A DNA stretch of 64,000 bases from Callaeas wilsoni (GCA_013398955.1 VWPU01006254.1:1-64000); one strand, 5' to 3'. Shown: positions 1 through 13,266, counted from the stretch's first letter. Made by a program: numbers and translations. The notes: generated from the sequence alone by a model not told the origin.

Positions 1-330
1 GAGCAAAACCGGATTGGAGGAAAGCAACCAATGGAGTAAAGGATCCAAAACCATCCAATGGGGGTACAGAACTGGGGGAACTTTCCAGAACTGGGGACTT
101 GGATTGACAAGGGGAGGGTACAACATCCTCGTTGACAGCTAGGGGGAGGAGAATGAGGTGAGCTCAGGGGCGGAGCCTTCAGGGGTGACCTCATCTCCCT
201 CTTCATACCATTTAAGGCACTTTAGGCCCTCAGTTTGTACTGAGCACACTGCAACAAGCTTTAACAAAATTTACATTGCATGAAGAAGAGGGACAGCTAT
301 ATATCTCATTATGTAAGTTCAGACCTTTCA
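1..330. mobile_element. Possible truncated LTR (endogenous retrovirus remnant) at window edge
   Basis: The first 230-330 bases differ in style from what follows. They contain repeated CCAAT-type boxes (ACCAATGG near 28, ATCCAATGG near 54), several GGGG-rich purine runs and a weak TATA-like ATTTAAGG near 210, followed by a pyrimidine-rich stretch. This layout resembles the U3 region of an avian retroviral LTR. There is no visible left boundary, terminal TG or target duplication, so the element, if real, starts outside the window. The call is inference from texture only. An ordinary unique sequence with chance CCAAT boxes is a real alternative. Confidence 0.3.
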
Positions 331-400
331 TTTCAGTGAATAATAGAAGTGAACTTGACAGAGTTATTATCTCAGCACTCTCGGATAATATTCTGTAAGA

Positions 401-536
401 ATCAAACAACCCCCCCCAAAACCCACATCACAACCACCCTCCCCCCCAAAAAAACCCCAACTCCAAAGTCCCCCAAACTCCCCAAAAATCTAACCCAAAC
501 CGCACTTCACCTTAAACCCCTGAAAACCCATATACA
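401..536. repeat. Nearly G-free A/C-rich low-complexity tract
   Basis: Over 136 bases only three G are present. Runs of C (seven to nine) alternate with runs of A. The complementary strand is therefore G/T-rich with several runs of four or more G, which could in principle form G-quadruplex structure. A 79-codon open frame crosses it only because stop codons need T or G and these are rare here; it is not a gene. Confidence 0.8.
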
Positions 537-560
537 CGCTTTCACAAAGCCAGTGAAATA

Positions 561-3500
561 TCCTGGCAATAGTAGATTTTCTTTCTGAAAAGCTATAGTT
601 AGCCTTTTAGCTGACCCACAGCTCTAGGAAGTCTCAAACCCAAAGGGAGAACAGCCTGGATGCTTCTCCAGCAAGATGTAACTACAGCAACCATGAGGAA
701 CAGCTATTTGCCTTTATAGAACGAGAGGAGCAAAGTTGTGCTGTAGCTTGATTAAATATTTGTGAAGCTGATTTAACATCCTTCTGCCAGGTGAACGTAT
801 CATGCTCTAAACAGCTGTGTAAAAAATAACCTACAGAACCAGATTATTTTTAGAACTTTTCTTGAAAAATGGCTCCAGAGAAGTACAGGTAAAGAACAGG
901 TACCAGAAACTTTAGGAAGCTGATTACAATTGTAGCTCATAAAGCTGGTTATTTAGGTTGCTTGATATTCCTTGTCATTGGAGCTGGATTTCAGTCATTG
1001 GTAACTTTGTCAAATCACAGGTTTTTGGTCTCATGTTTTCTAGCCTAGATGTTAACCTCAGACTGTATTTTAGTGAGAAAATTATTTATTTTTTCTTGTT
1101 TCTGATCAAGCTGTGTGTACATGAACTCTAAAGAATAATTAAGCCTGTTCAGCCCATGCATGCAAACAGAGTCAGACTTTGCCCATCAAAGCTGCTCTGG
1201 GCCCAGCACAGAACTAGTATTGTTTTGTGCTTACATTGATCCTGTGCTGGAACATAATGGATGTATGATAAGAAGGAGGAGTGAAGACCAAGAGGAGGGA
1301 GGGGTCACTTCAGGGAGCTGGCAGGACATGACAGCCCTCTGCAGGAGTGGGTAATGTCTGAGAAGACAGTGGTGGCTGGGGGGGACCAGCTCAGCTGGCC
1401 GATGACTCAGCAGGAAAACAGCTCAAAGAACTAGTGCTCTGAGAAGACAAAAGAGGGAAGAGAGTCAAACTAGCAGAAGAGGTAAAGCTATGGAGATTTG
1501 GAAGGGACTGTAGCTGCACTGGCCAAGGTAAGAAAATCAACAACAGTAGCAGTTTCTCAAGAAGCAGAACCAGTTTTTTGGGTTCAAGGATAAAATATCC
1601 CAGGTTAATAGAATTTATTTTTTAATGTGTGTTTTAAAACAACCTATTTCAAAAGTGTAACATTAACATGATTGCTACCATCACAGGAAGCATCCAGATT
1701 TTTGCTGGAGCAGAAGCTTCCCAAGTTATTTCTGAAGGATTTTGGGAGTGAGAAATTGTTGGTCAAAGGGCAGGGGATGATAGGGGAAGGCAGCCGGGGT
1801 AGTCACTTTGAGTCAGAGGAAATCTGATGAACGCTGTTGATTAGCAATGAATGCCTGCAGGTTACATGCATTCACTGAAGAATTTCTCAAATCCAAATTA
1901 TGGAACAAAGTGAAGGAAAAATCATCACCTTATGGCCACTACATTTCTTGAATTTTCCTCCTTATTGTGTTAAACAAATGATATAATTTAGCTGGTGCCT
2001 TATTTTCAGCTTCCTGTTTTTAAGCTTATGGGCATTTCCTCCAGTCCCAAAAGGGTAAAACTAAATTTACTGAGAGATTATAGAGTAGATAGTTTGTGTT
2101 GGTTTAGGCAGGCATTCAGATTCTGTCTGACATTAAAGACTAATCTCTACTTCCCTTTGGCTTGTGGATAAATGCAACAAATTTTCCACAGGGCAAATAA
2201 GGATCTTTACAGATAAAGCAAGAAAATTAGAGTACTCCTCTTTGAAAAGTTGTATCATACTTCAAAACAGCAGCTCTCATTGTAACCTTGTGTCTTCTGA
2301 GCATCAGTAGACGCTCCTGGTCTGTGCTTCCATGTTCTGAGCTGCCAGCTATGAGGAATGGAGGTCTTTTTGGCAGTGGCCCTGATAAACTGGTAGGCCA
2401 TAAAGCTTGACACTCAGATAAAAGTAGGTGTGAATAATGATCAGATGTTTATTTTGTGGTTTGTGGATGTTTTGTGGTTTGGTTCCCTCACCACCACCAC
2501 TTGCTACAAGTGAAGAGATTTTGCGTTTTCCATCTTGTGGCAGTCTGTCTCCATGTAACAAAGCACCGATAGATTTTTTCCTTGCTTGTACGCAGAGTAT
2601 GAACCATCATTCAGGGAAAGACATTTTGTGAGACATCCTGGCCATGCTGGCAGCTGTGGCATAGTGGAGATGTCCTCTTTCTTCTCTGTTATTTGCTTTT
2701 GGCAACTGAGTGTGTAGAAAGAGGTGGTGCAAGCAGGATACACACACCTTTAAGCTACAAAGCAATTGTTTGTTGTCTTATGCACATAGTTGAGACTGAC
2801 AAGTTCCCAGGCTAAGCAGAGCTGGCAGGGACCTGACAGCGACAGGGGGAAACTGTGTTCTCTTGTTGACTCGTACCGGCTCACACTCAGAGTTGCTGAG
2901 TTGCCATCCTTGAATCCCTGTTTTTGATTTAGGGCTTTATGCCTTTCCAGGAAGTCACATTCTCCATCTCAACCATCTTGTCTCTGTCTGTAAAGTTCTG
3001 TTTCTCATTTTGTCCCACCGCAGCTGACATATGGTCTCACAGCTCTTGCTCACAATTTGGTGGTTTTCTCAGAAGTCTCAGTGAGGATTTATGCTGCTGT
3101 GCCTCAAAACAGAGCCTCAGGTTAGAGACGGCTGAAACAAAAGGAGGAGGGTAACAGAGGAGGTGCTGCCATGAACTCTACTATCTGTGGCTGTGTGCTG
3201 AGCAGGCTGGTTGGTCTGGGAAATCTGGCACACCACCTCCACTCTGTGCTGGCACAGAGCTAACAGCCCATTGTTCAGATTAGGTAAAGCTGCATGGAAG
3301 ACATTTTTGAGCATCATTAGTGAAGAAAACAATTAATTCTCTCAATTATCTAATACTGAGACAGCTCTATTTATCAGGACCTAAAAGAACCACCTTGGCA
3401 CCAGACAGTTTCTGTTTGCATTAGAAAAAGAGTTATTTATAAGTATCTTCCAGGACAGTGCTCATCCAGCATTCCTGATGGAGGAAAGAACAGAAAATTT

Positions 3501-6500
3501 TCATGGCTAAGCACTGGAGTTTAGGGACAAATTTGAGCTCATAGTGAAGAAAAGGCAACCAGAGGATGTTACAAGCCTGCTAGGGATTGATGAACATGCA
3601 AGAAGTCTACGCCAAATATTTCAAACTCTAGTCTTATGTTATAAAAATTGATAACTCTTGTGGTTTGTTTTTGTTTGGTTGGTTTTTTTTTTCCTGTGAG
3701 TAACTCGATTTCTTTTTTACTGCTAAGTATATGACAGCACTGAAATTCTATGAATTGAAATGCTGTGCCTGAAGTGAGAGCAGTTGAAGCAAAATCATCT
3801 GTCATAAAACCCAAATGGTGACCATGAAATTGTAACAGATGTGAGACTGAGAAAAGCTGCCTGGACATACTGAGTAAATGCCATGCTGGGACACAAGGCA
3901 GGGTAATTGCTTGATTCATCAAGTAGCCAAAGATGAGAAATCAGCATGCGAAATCAGTCCTGACATACTCCTAAACCAGTGTGCAAGATACATAACAGTG
4001 GATGAATAGTTGTGATTTGCAGTAGAGACCATCATGTACTCAAATACCAACCCCAGAGGAGAAAAAACTTGATTTACTACAGTAATACATAAAAGAAGAC
4101 AAATAAAGAGGCTTCTGAAAGGAAACCTAATTTAAGCTGTGCAGAGAGGATTTAAAGAACTTTTATAAAAGACTTGGTTGTATGCACCCCTATTTAATGT
4201 GTTTTTAAAAAGACTAAATCACAAAGAAAGTGGTGTGGCTAAACAGGAATGAGAGCCTTGTTAAAGTAAAGAAACATCCTCCATAAAAATAAAAATCAGA
4301 TCCAAATAGTAAAAATTGAGAAGACCATAAGCTCTGGTTTTAGAATTAACTTCCCCCAAAAAAGGAAGCCATAAGAACTAAGCTGTATCCCTATCATTCT
4401 TCAGCTTGCTAGCCAAGCTCTTCTATTATTCTCCTGTACAACATGTTCACCTGTCCTCCGATCATGCTAGTGGATACATTTGAATTCATCTTTCTTCACA
4501 ACGGGTGACCTCCTCTAATGAAGGCCTTTGTTTTTAGAAGTCCTAACTTGTGTTTCATGAGAAACTTGCAAAGGGCTGTTAAATATGAAGACATAATCTA
4601 GTTCTGTGTGCTTTTTTGTATTTTATTATTTTAAATGATAAGGGTAAATATTGGCATCACGGAAGCACATCACATAGGCTCAACTACTCTAAACTGTAAT
4701 GAGCAATATTATAATCAAACCAAAATGACAGTTCAGATTAGATCATGTGTTCACAACTTTATGAAGTCATAAATCTAGTACAGTGTGTAATCAAAGCATG
4801 TACCCATCAAAGAGAAGAATTGCTATTTGTTAGCTTTGCATCAGGTGTTTGAAACAGGAGTTGTTTCCCTTTGGTTAAGGCCTGTCTGTAATAGAGGACT
4901 TCAGCAACCTGGGATTGCCAGGGCCAGGGTTCGCTGAAGGAAGGATATTGCCTGCAAGAGAGGATAAAGCCTCTTTAGCCAGGGTTAAGGAACTACAGTG
5001 ATCTAAGCAGGCCCTTTGCCATTTTCTGCTCCAACACTTTCTCCTGAAAATCTCATTGCAGTTGCAGAACTATTGTTTACCCTCTTTCATTATTTGTTGC
5101 CTTTACCTATATGAGCACAAAGCTCGCCAAGGATTTTGCATAAAGGTTCATCTCTGGACCAGCCTGAGGACTAACAGTGGTAGATCAGTATGGCCAACTT
5201 TCAGATCACTCTGTTTTGATCTCAATTGAATCAACAGGATTATGAGCTGAGGTTTTCAGCTAATTATGCACTGTCTCTACAAACCAGTACTGTCTGATCT
5301 TCTGCACTGGGTGACAGTCCAGTTAATTGTGCACTTTGGACACAACCTGTGGGACCCAGTCCTCTACAAGTGGGAAATCTTAAAATTATGTCCTCTTCAG
5401 AGCTAGTGTTCATCCTTCTATGCTACAAAAGAAAATCTCAGAAAGAATCCAACTATTTGTTTTAGGTTAAGTAACTGGAAATATTCTCATTTTTTTTATT
5501 TTTAGTTCATCTGAGAACATGTAATAATTTATGTGCCAAATGTATTTTTCAAGATTATTCTTCTGTGTCCACTGAAGTTTTTGAGTTTCTGTGTAATCTG
5601 AACACATTTTCTTTCATAAAAAAAGTACAAATGTAAACTGCTGTAAATGTACCTAAGTTGCCATGTCTTGTCTTTACAGTACGTAACTGGGTTGTATTTT
5701 GGAGTTTGAACTATTCAAATCCCAGTCTAAATTCTATGGTTATATATTCCTAGTGCCTCTTACATGTTCAGTAAAAGCTAGTGTTACACAAAATATTTCG
5801 TAGGTGAAAAAATGTATTTCTATACAGCTTATTAGCATTTACTATGGAAGAGAAAAATTGGAAAAAACCTTTTTTTCCAATCACAGCCTGAAAAACTTCT
5901 ATATGATTGAACTGACTGATGCCTTTATTAATTATGATATGCTTTTATCCTTTCCTGACTACACTGATTCCCAGAAATAGTGGTGCTTCCGCACACAATT
6001 TAACTCCCTTGTAAACATACCCATCTGCTCAGTGTTTTCCTTCCTGCATAACTTTTACCTCAGTGGTAAAAGCAGCTGACTTAGGGCATTAGGCAAGAAA
6101 CACATCTGTTCCTGCAGATCACCTTGTTAAAATGAAAGGGGAAATCAGGCAATGGTGATTCTCTCAGACGATTGCTATGTTGACAAATGCCAGCTAGAGT
6201 TCAAGGGTGTGGTTGACAGGACACTTCTGTGACTATACCTTAAATGCTTATGTGTCAAAGAACATTTTTATTTACTTCTTGATATCTCTGTCTTGAAGAA
6301 TGTTATAATTTAAAGTGGCTTTTCTCAAAATTGTGTATTCTCAAAGTCAATAAAATTCGATGTGATTATCAGCCAAACTGTTGTGTCATGGAAATCATTA
6401 CTATTCCACTGACTTCAATTATTTTTCTTGGCCTCAAGAGAAGTAGCGTCATCTTCAGATCTGACCATTTTAATGGCAGAAGTACACACAGACTGTTCCT

Positions 6501-9500
6501 ATGGAGTTTAGAACAGTGGAAGTATTGTTCCAAACTCTGATAGAGACTGGGGGTGGGCTCCTTTCATGCTAGTGACAAGTTTCATAAGTAGGATGCCAGC
6601 AAAATTCAGCTCATCAAAGGCACTTATACTGACTGGCTCTGCACTTTGTACACAAAAATCTCATGCTCCCAGTTTTATTTCATGGAATTTTCCAAGAGCA
6701 GCTATCAGTTTCACAGGTCCCAGAGCCTGTACAGGGATGAAATGCCACTGCAGACCAGACGTTTTCAACAACACTGTCATAGTTCCCATGTTATTCTTGT
6801 GCTGCTATACTAAAGTGCTGAATACAGAATCTGGTCTGCTGGTTGCTGTAATGGCAAATATTTGTTGTGCTCTCTGTTCTCATGAAGTGAACACAGACAA
6901 ACTACACAGACTGTGTGTTAGGTGCACTCAGCTGCATTGATCTTCATAGGAGAACGCTGTCTCATCAGAGCGTTTGCCAGCTTGCAAGCTGAGTTTTGCT
7001 TGGAAGCGGTGCATCTCCATGCTGACTTCAACTTCTTCCAGAGGATCAGGAGATATCTTCCATGTTTGGCAGTCCTTGGTTTTTAAAGTGAGGACTGACT
7101 CTTCTATTCTTACTAATTTTAACTCTGTGTAGATCTTATCCTGTGCATTTTAGAGGAGAGATGATGAAAATTGAAATGACACAGACTGTCTGCAGGAGAA
7201 ATGGTTCATGTTGGGACAAAACACTTGGGTATCCACTCAGGACAGAATCTGGTATTATATAAAGGTCAATAAATTGAATAAGGGCAGCATGGACAGGCAG
7301 GCTACAAGATGTGCTAGAGACTACTATTTAGAGGTGTCAGATGGATCAAAAACATTTAGTTTGGTATTTTAAAGGTTTTTCAAATTGAGATTAAAATAAA
7401 GAAAGGTTTGAACATGAGTGATTCCTGATCTAGCAGTGGAATTCAGATGGATCCCTGTGTCCATGCAGTTAACCCCTTTACATGACTAGGATTTGGTATA
7501 ATGTGTAAGGTAAAGGGCAACCTGATGTATGTCAGTAGTTCAGGATTACTACTTTGCATTCTTTAATGCATAAACCAAGACATTTGTCATTCCAATAATC
7601 TGATTTGCACAGACTACTGCAGCACAGCACATGAGTGCCTAATTCAGGTACATGTTTATTATTTATCAAAGTACTTCTTTATTATAGTAACAGCAGGAAA
7701 AAAGTACATATAGTTCCTGCTGTCAAAAATAAAGATGTAGAAACATCATAAGCAGAGGCTCCTAATTTTTTTCTCATCTGCCAAGTACAACCTTTCACCT
7801 AAAAAACCCAGTCACCTGTAAAGGTAGTTGTTAAGCTATTATTTTATTAGGTATTATTAAATAGCTTCCTCCTGATAAGGTCTAGCTTACAATATGTACT
7901 GCAACTTAAAATACAATTTGTATCCATAGGCTTCAGCCTTTCCAAGTCATGTATGCTAAATGTGCAGAGGGTTAATGTTTCATGAATAAGGCAAGCTTCT
8001 GAAATCAGGTTAATCTATAAATAGCTTAATTATTGAATGTTGGCATTTAGGGCTGTGTAATATTTTAAATACTAAGGGTTTGTGTTTTCCAATATTTTCT
8101 ACAAATAGTTAACATATAGTCTAGGACAAGTTGTCTTTTTTGCTTCCTAAGTAGCATGCAAGAGGCTGTTGGGACAATCCACTTTGTACCTAAGAGGTCA
8201 CAAAGACTGGGATACAGCTAGAACTGTCAAAAAATCAGCCTGAGCAGGATGTTGCCAAAGAACTTGATTCTTTGTCATTTCTTCCTCTCTGTTTTTATGG
8301 AAAGCTTTTTATTCATGAAATATCAAGTGAAGGACAAGGAAAAGGAAGTGGCACTTATTTGTAGGAGAGCTGTACCAAACAAAGAGCCTTTCTGCTGAGA
8401 AGGTGACCATGACACTCCAGTGCCACTTTCTGATTTGGCACAGTTGTATGACAGCCTTGAAAAAACATGGGTTCAGCACAATCTGAGTGTCAAACTTGAC
8501 ATTTACAACCATGTTATGAGCTATTACTATTAAAGTTTCCAATGGAAGTGAAGTCAGGATATCACTAGAGCAGTATCAGTATTTACATGAATCTCCTGTT
8601 TGGGTGGTGGCAGTGTTGCACTGTCGCATTGCCTGTGGGGAAAAAAGTTGCAACTCTTGGCTACAGCTTTAAGTATCTGAATGTTAAAAAAACCCAAAGA
8701 ATACTAAAGTTTCAGGGAAGACTGGAATGCCAAATATAAGAGTGACATTTGAGGCAGACTTTTGATCTTAAAATCAGGCTTGAGCTACTTAGCATCTCTT
8801 ATCAGCTGAGAAGAACTAAAGAATAAAGAATTTAAGGGCAGATATGTGTTTCAGTTCAAGTACAGTATTCAAATGTTTTGTATGTTGTGACCTTCAAGTG
8901 CCTCACTTCTGGAATAACTGATAACTTGCTGCTCACATTTGGCTTTGCATCTACTTCTTATGTGAGAATCCTGGTCTAATAGATGCCCAGATTATGTATA
9001 TAAAACAATAAAGTTGGAATGGTAAGTGTACTTATTTTCAGCTAAAATACAATAAGCTCTGAATTTAGATAAGCTTTAAAAATGCCATTCAAAAGTTAGC
9101 TCCTAATACAAAAGTTAGTTTCAACAATTAAGTGGCAATATAAAGACCATGTTTTTCTGTAATGAAAGATTACAGTAACCCTCAGTCTTTGCAATCTTGC
9201 TGAAGTGTGTGGACAGATGTATCCCCAAACGTAGCAACTTACCCCCTCTTGAGTATGGCCTTGCAGGATCTGGAGAATGTGTGACCCACTGGGGAGAAGC
9301 CTGCACAAGTTCCGTTTTGAATAGCAGATTTTGCACCCCTTGAAGCACCTAGCCAGTGTACAAGAGGGTAAACAAGAAAAGAACATATTTGCATTAAAAA
9401 GCTGCTCAGAAGACTCTATAATTCTCTCATTATGACTTAGTGGGTTTTGCTGGAGGACTCTTCCAATGTCTAAGTGAATGTGCAAAACCCCAAAATTTTT

Positions 9501-10311
9501 AGGAAGGGCAATGGCTTGGATTTGGATTAATAGATGTTTATGTGTGCTTTCACAATGAATAAATTCAAGTCCTTATCCATGAATGAATTTACACTTATAA
9601 TTTAAAATCAAATATGTTTGATCCAGACTACACTACTATTGCTTCCTTCCCCACTTAAAGGCAGCATATTCATTAAAATAAGCACATTTTTATTTCAAGC
9701 AATTTTCTATCTAACTAGTGGCATTTTCATCTTTTTCTCAGCACATCACTGAAACAAAAAGCTATGACTCTTAAAAATTCTGTCAGATAAAGCCCTTATG
9801 AAAAATTAAGTTAGATTCTTCTTATCATAGAACTTAGCTGTTTTTTGAAGATTCCGTGGCTCAGGATAAAATACAGCAATGTAATTTATATTCCAAAAGC
9901 TGGTATGACATGCATGTGACCAATATTGATAAGATAGACTAAGCCTCTTGGCCTAGAAATTTCATGCAGAAATGTAGACTCTATAATAAATCTTTTAGAT
10001 GCTGATAAAGTGCAGTAGACAAAATAAACGATTCTTCAAACTGCCTTGAAAACCAGCTGTCACAGTCAGATTGGCCATGGAGCTGTTCTCATCTGTGGAT
10101 ACAGCATCATTTCATACCATGTAGTATTTATCCTTTGCTCTCCTCTTTTTTTCTAATCACATGAAATCTTTAAAGATCTTTGGATCTATGCGTTTAAATA
10201 AGGTCAGTGGGAATTCCAGTTTTTTAAATCTAGATTTCTCTGAAAACTTGTTTATAGAAGCCAGTGAGGATAATTTTATGCAAGGTTTGTCTTGGAGGAT
10301 AATGGATGCAC
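561..10311. other. Intergenic, no gene recognised
   Basis: About 9.7 kb of AT-rich sequence with frequent stops in all frames. The longest open frames (117-129 codons, for example 3569-3922 minus and 6566-6940 plus) show no recognisable domain, no splice-linked continuation and no conserved start context. By human synteny the next gene upstream of VPS13C would be in the C2CD4A/C2CD4B to TLN2 direction; none of those is visible here. No tRNA, rRNA or clear full-length transposon was seen. Confidence 0.6.
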
Positions 10312-10337
10312 ATTTATTTATTTATTTATTTATTTAT
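10312..10337. repeat. (ATTT)n microsatellite
   Basis: About six perfect ATTT units in an AT-rich intergenic setting. Confidence 0.9.
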
Positions 10338-11233
10338 AAACAGATGTGGCATTTTTATAGGGCGAAAAATACAATCATTTTGTTAGAATTTAGACAATAT
10401 GTCTGGTTTAAAATTACTCTGAGAAACAGAACTGGAGTTTCTGCAGACGATTGAAGCTACTTTCCTGAATAAGACAGGCTTCTATTTGCATATCATTTAG
10501 ATCTTACATATTCGTGCATGGCAAGTCTTTTCTATTTTATTGTTTGATCACAGAGAGAAAGGACACACAGTGAAATAGTATCACAGTTTTTTGCAGATTT
10601 CAGTTCTTCTCCACTGAGTGCTGAGACTCTCCAGCTGTTACAAGGAAAAAGGGAAAGCAGATTGCTATGTGGTGGCATCTTCTTAGTGCATCAGACATCT
10701 TAATTTGTTGGGTTTTCTTACTGCTAATAAGATTGAGTGCTGCAAAAATTTCTAAGAAATATCTTAATTGTTAGCAGTGTTCTAAGTAGTAGCAGTTGTT
10801 TTAACTATTTTGCTACTCCAGTTCTTGTAATTTGGGTGTTTATTCTAGTACTTGACATAATTGTTTAAGCACCTTTTGTTTTTGCTTATTGTCTACAAGT
10901 GCATTCAGTGCTAATGAAATCTCCTATGTATTACTTAGAAAAAAGATTTAAAACAGTGCAAAATGAAGTTATTCTAACAATTTTAAATCAAGAGATAAAT
11001 AAGATTTACCCCAGTATCAAATACTACTATTTTACAGCATACTAAACTTTTCTTTAGTAAAGACAAATTGGCAAGATCATAAATATTTATCTTTTCCATC
11101 TGTTAGGTCCAAAAAGATGTGCTTTAAGTATATAGTTACTTCTTAGACTGTAACAATCCAAAATTGTGACAAGGGAAATCCTCAGTAGCTGGAAGGAATG
11201 AAACATCCTTCATAATCAGAGTCATGCTCAGTG

Positions 11234-11280
11234 CTTTCTGAGCAGCCAGAGTCATAACAAGGAACTGGCTGCTCAGAAAG
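11234..11280. repeat. Perfect 16-bp inverted repeat (hairpin)
   Basis: The left arm CTTTCTGAGCAGCCAG (11234-11249) is the exact reverse complement of the right arm CTGGCTGCTCAGAAAG (11265-11280), separated by 15 bases. The total of 47 bases is too short for a usual microRNA precursor. It may be a scar of a small palindromic DNA element or a chance structure. No function is claimed. Confidence 0.85.
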
Positions 11281-11352
11281 GCTGTGGCATAACTGGTTTT
11301 TTGAGATTTTCAGAAGTTGTTGGAATATTTTTGGCTTTTGGCAACCTGATCT

Positions 11353-11400
11353 AACTCACCACAAAGTCCTCTTATCTCCGTAGACTTTGTGATGAGAGTT
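11353..11400. repeat. Imperfect inverted repeat (hairpin)
   Basis: The arm at 11353-11368 (AACTCACCACAAAGTC) pairs with 11383-11400 (GACTTTGTGATGAGAGTT) across a 14-base loop, with one mismatch and a two-base bulge. It lies 72 bases after the perfect hairpin at 11234-11280; the two arms are unrelated in sequence. Confidence 0.7.
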
Positions 11401-12482
11401 AATGCATCATTACCTGGCTGATTTCCCGACTGCTAATACACATACATTCTGTTTAGTGAGGTACAGTGGATAAAATTTGCCATCTGTTCACTTGCCAACA
11501 GTCAGAGGGTAGGAGCTGATATTTTATAATATTAATGCAATAAAACAGTAGAAGAAAGCTTGGCTATTGAGCTATCAACCCATGTACCCACCTCAGATTA
11601 GAACTGCTGTGGCTATTATTTATTTATGCATGCAAGATTGTGTAACAGGCAACTTTAAACAAATATTTGTTGTTGCAGTTATTCATAAAACTGAAGCTCT
11701 AACTGATAATTTCAATGCAGATTTCCTGTCTTTTTTTAGGCTTCATATTTTTGGTAAAGGTTTCCCTAAGAAGTTTGATCAAATCGTGCCACATAAAATA
11801 GCAAACTCACAAAGATAAGTGTCACAATCTTGTATTTATATTTTCTTTTTAGTAAATTAGTGCAGTGATGGAATCATCAAATCCTCCTATTTAACAAAGT
11901 GCTGCAATAATTCAAAAGAAGCATTTATATACCAACTAAAAATGTTTTTGATGACTTTCAGCTGAGTAAAACTAATTATTCAATTCATATTCATCAAACC
12001 AGTCATTAGGAAAAGGTGAGTAGGATGCCTGGGGTTTTCCCCGGGGTGAATAAACATTATCTGTGTACTCAATGAATGGTGGGCAAATACCAGTATTTCT
12101 ATTTGTCCTGGATCTGTTCTCCTAGATACAGAATTCATACGTCATATAAGTGTGGATGAGGAGATTTTGGGGTTGTTTCCCTCCCCCCCCCTCCCGGTTT
12201 GGACTGTTTATCTCTCTCATTGAGAATACACAAGGAATGGCACCTACCTACAGACAGAGCTGCATTAATGTCATTTTTGAGTGGTATCCTGTCTGCAAGG
12301 GACGCTCAGGCAGATTAACAAAGAATTGTTGGTAATAGAGGTGCAATAATATGTGCCTTTATTTTCAAGTAATATTGCAGTATTTAAACCACACATATGG
12401 TTGATAGAGTATCTAATAAAACTGCTGTCTTGGGGTGATTCTATGAGAATACTGTATTCTCCATTGTCTGCTTGACCTCTAG
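11401..12482. other. Intergenic, nothing recognised
   Basis: About 1.1 kb of AT-rich sequence between the hairpins and the LTR-like element. It holds a short C-run near 12182-12192 and no supportable gene, RNA or repeat family. Confidence 0.5.
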
Positions 12483-13076
12483 TGTACATTTAAATTCCAA
12501 AGGGGGAGGAGAGAGAAGCCGAGAGAACTCTCCAAAGCGGCTAGCTTGACGTTGCAACTAGAATGTTTACACTCTTTTCTCTCTCGATCTGACAACTTTT
12601 GTTGGTTATAAAAGTCTTGCTCTCTAGTTTTCTTCGGCTTTCAGCAGAGAAGGGACTGTGATCTGCCTCAGCAGCTTCTTTTCCTTTTTGGACTGTTTTT
12701 GGCTTGCTTTTCATCCCAGACCCGCTCCCATCTCCGGACCTGCTCGGCGGGACCCTCCAAGGGGGATCGTCGGACCCTGCCTGGTCCGGCCCGGCCCAGC
12801 GTAGGACTGCAGGTTTTACCTACAGAAACAACTCTAAAATCCATAGTCCTCTTTTAGGGGACGGGGGAGGGGGTTTCAATATCCTTTTTTACCCGGTGAC
12901 AGCGGGGGACTCTGTTTGTTAAATAAATAGGTTTTTTTCTCTTTCACTCGAGAAATTATTTTCCCGAACCCGTGGGGGAGGGGCTGCCAGGGCCTCCTTG
13001 CCTGGCAGGCAGGAGAGAGAGAGAGAGACGCCCCCCTCGGGTTGTTTCCTCCTGGATTTGTGTCCAAACCGGCACA
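12483..13076 (+). mobile_element. Probable solo LTR of an avian endogenous retrovirus
   Basis: This GC-richer island has the order expected of an LTR: a TG start near 12483, a TATA box TTATAAAAG at 12606-12614, a long transcribed GC-rich leader, a polyadenylation signal AATAAA at 12922-12927 followed by a T/G-rich stretch, and an end near 13076 in CA. No retroviral gag, pol or env frame flanks it on either side, so a solo LTR left by recombination is the simplest reading. I could not find a clear target-site duplication, so both ends are uncertain by tens of bases. A (GA)n run is embedded at 13013-13028. Alternative: an unannotated CpG-poor promoter. Confidence 0.55.
13013..13028. repeat. (GA)n short run
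   Basis: About eight GA units near the 3' end of the LTR-like element. Confidence 0.85.
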
Positions 13077-13266
13077 ACTGCTCACAGGTTTTCCATTCTT
13101 AATTCCATTTCATTTTCCTTTTATTTTAAAAAATCTATGTAGGATTTACTGATCTGGGATATCTGACATAAATGTGACTGGCTGGTGGTCTTTTCCAGGT
13201 TAAATCACACTCCTTCAGGAGCAATTTTTGGTCCACTATGTCTTACACTTATGTTTTCTAGGAAAG

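Noticed and set aside
3569..3922. 117-codon minus-strand open frame
   Set aside because: Its middle runs through a T-rich low-complexity stretch giving a lysine-rich segment; no domain or conserved context.
6566..6940. 124-codon plus-strand open frame in intergenic DNA
   Set aside because: No recognisable domain, no splice continuation, cysteine-rich chance-like composition, and no promoter features.
9096..9485. 129-codon minus-strand open frame
   Set aside because: Overlaps another minus-strand frame of similar length, with no recognisable protein features.
12704..12922. 72-codon frame as a possible small protein gene
   Set aside because: It lies inside the LTR-like element between its TATA box and polyadenylation signal; it shows no retroviral or cellular protein features.
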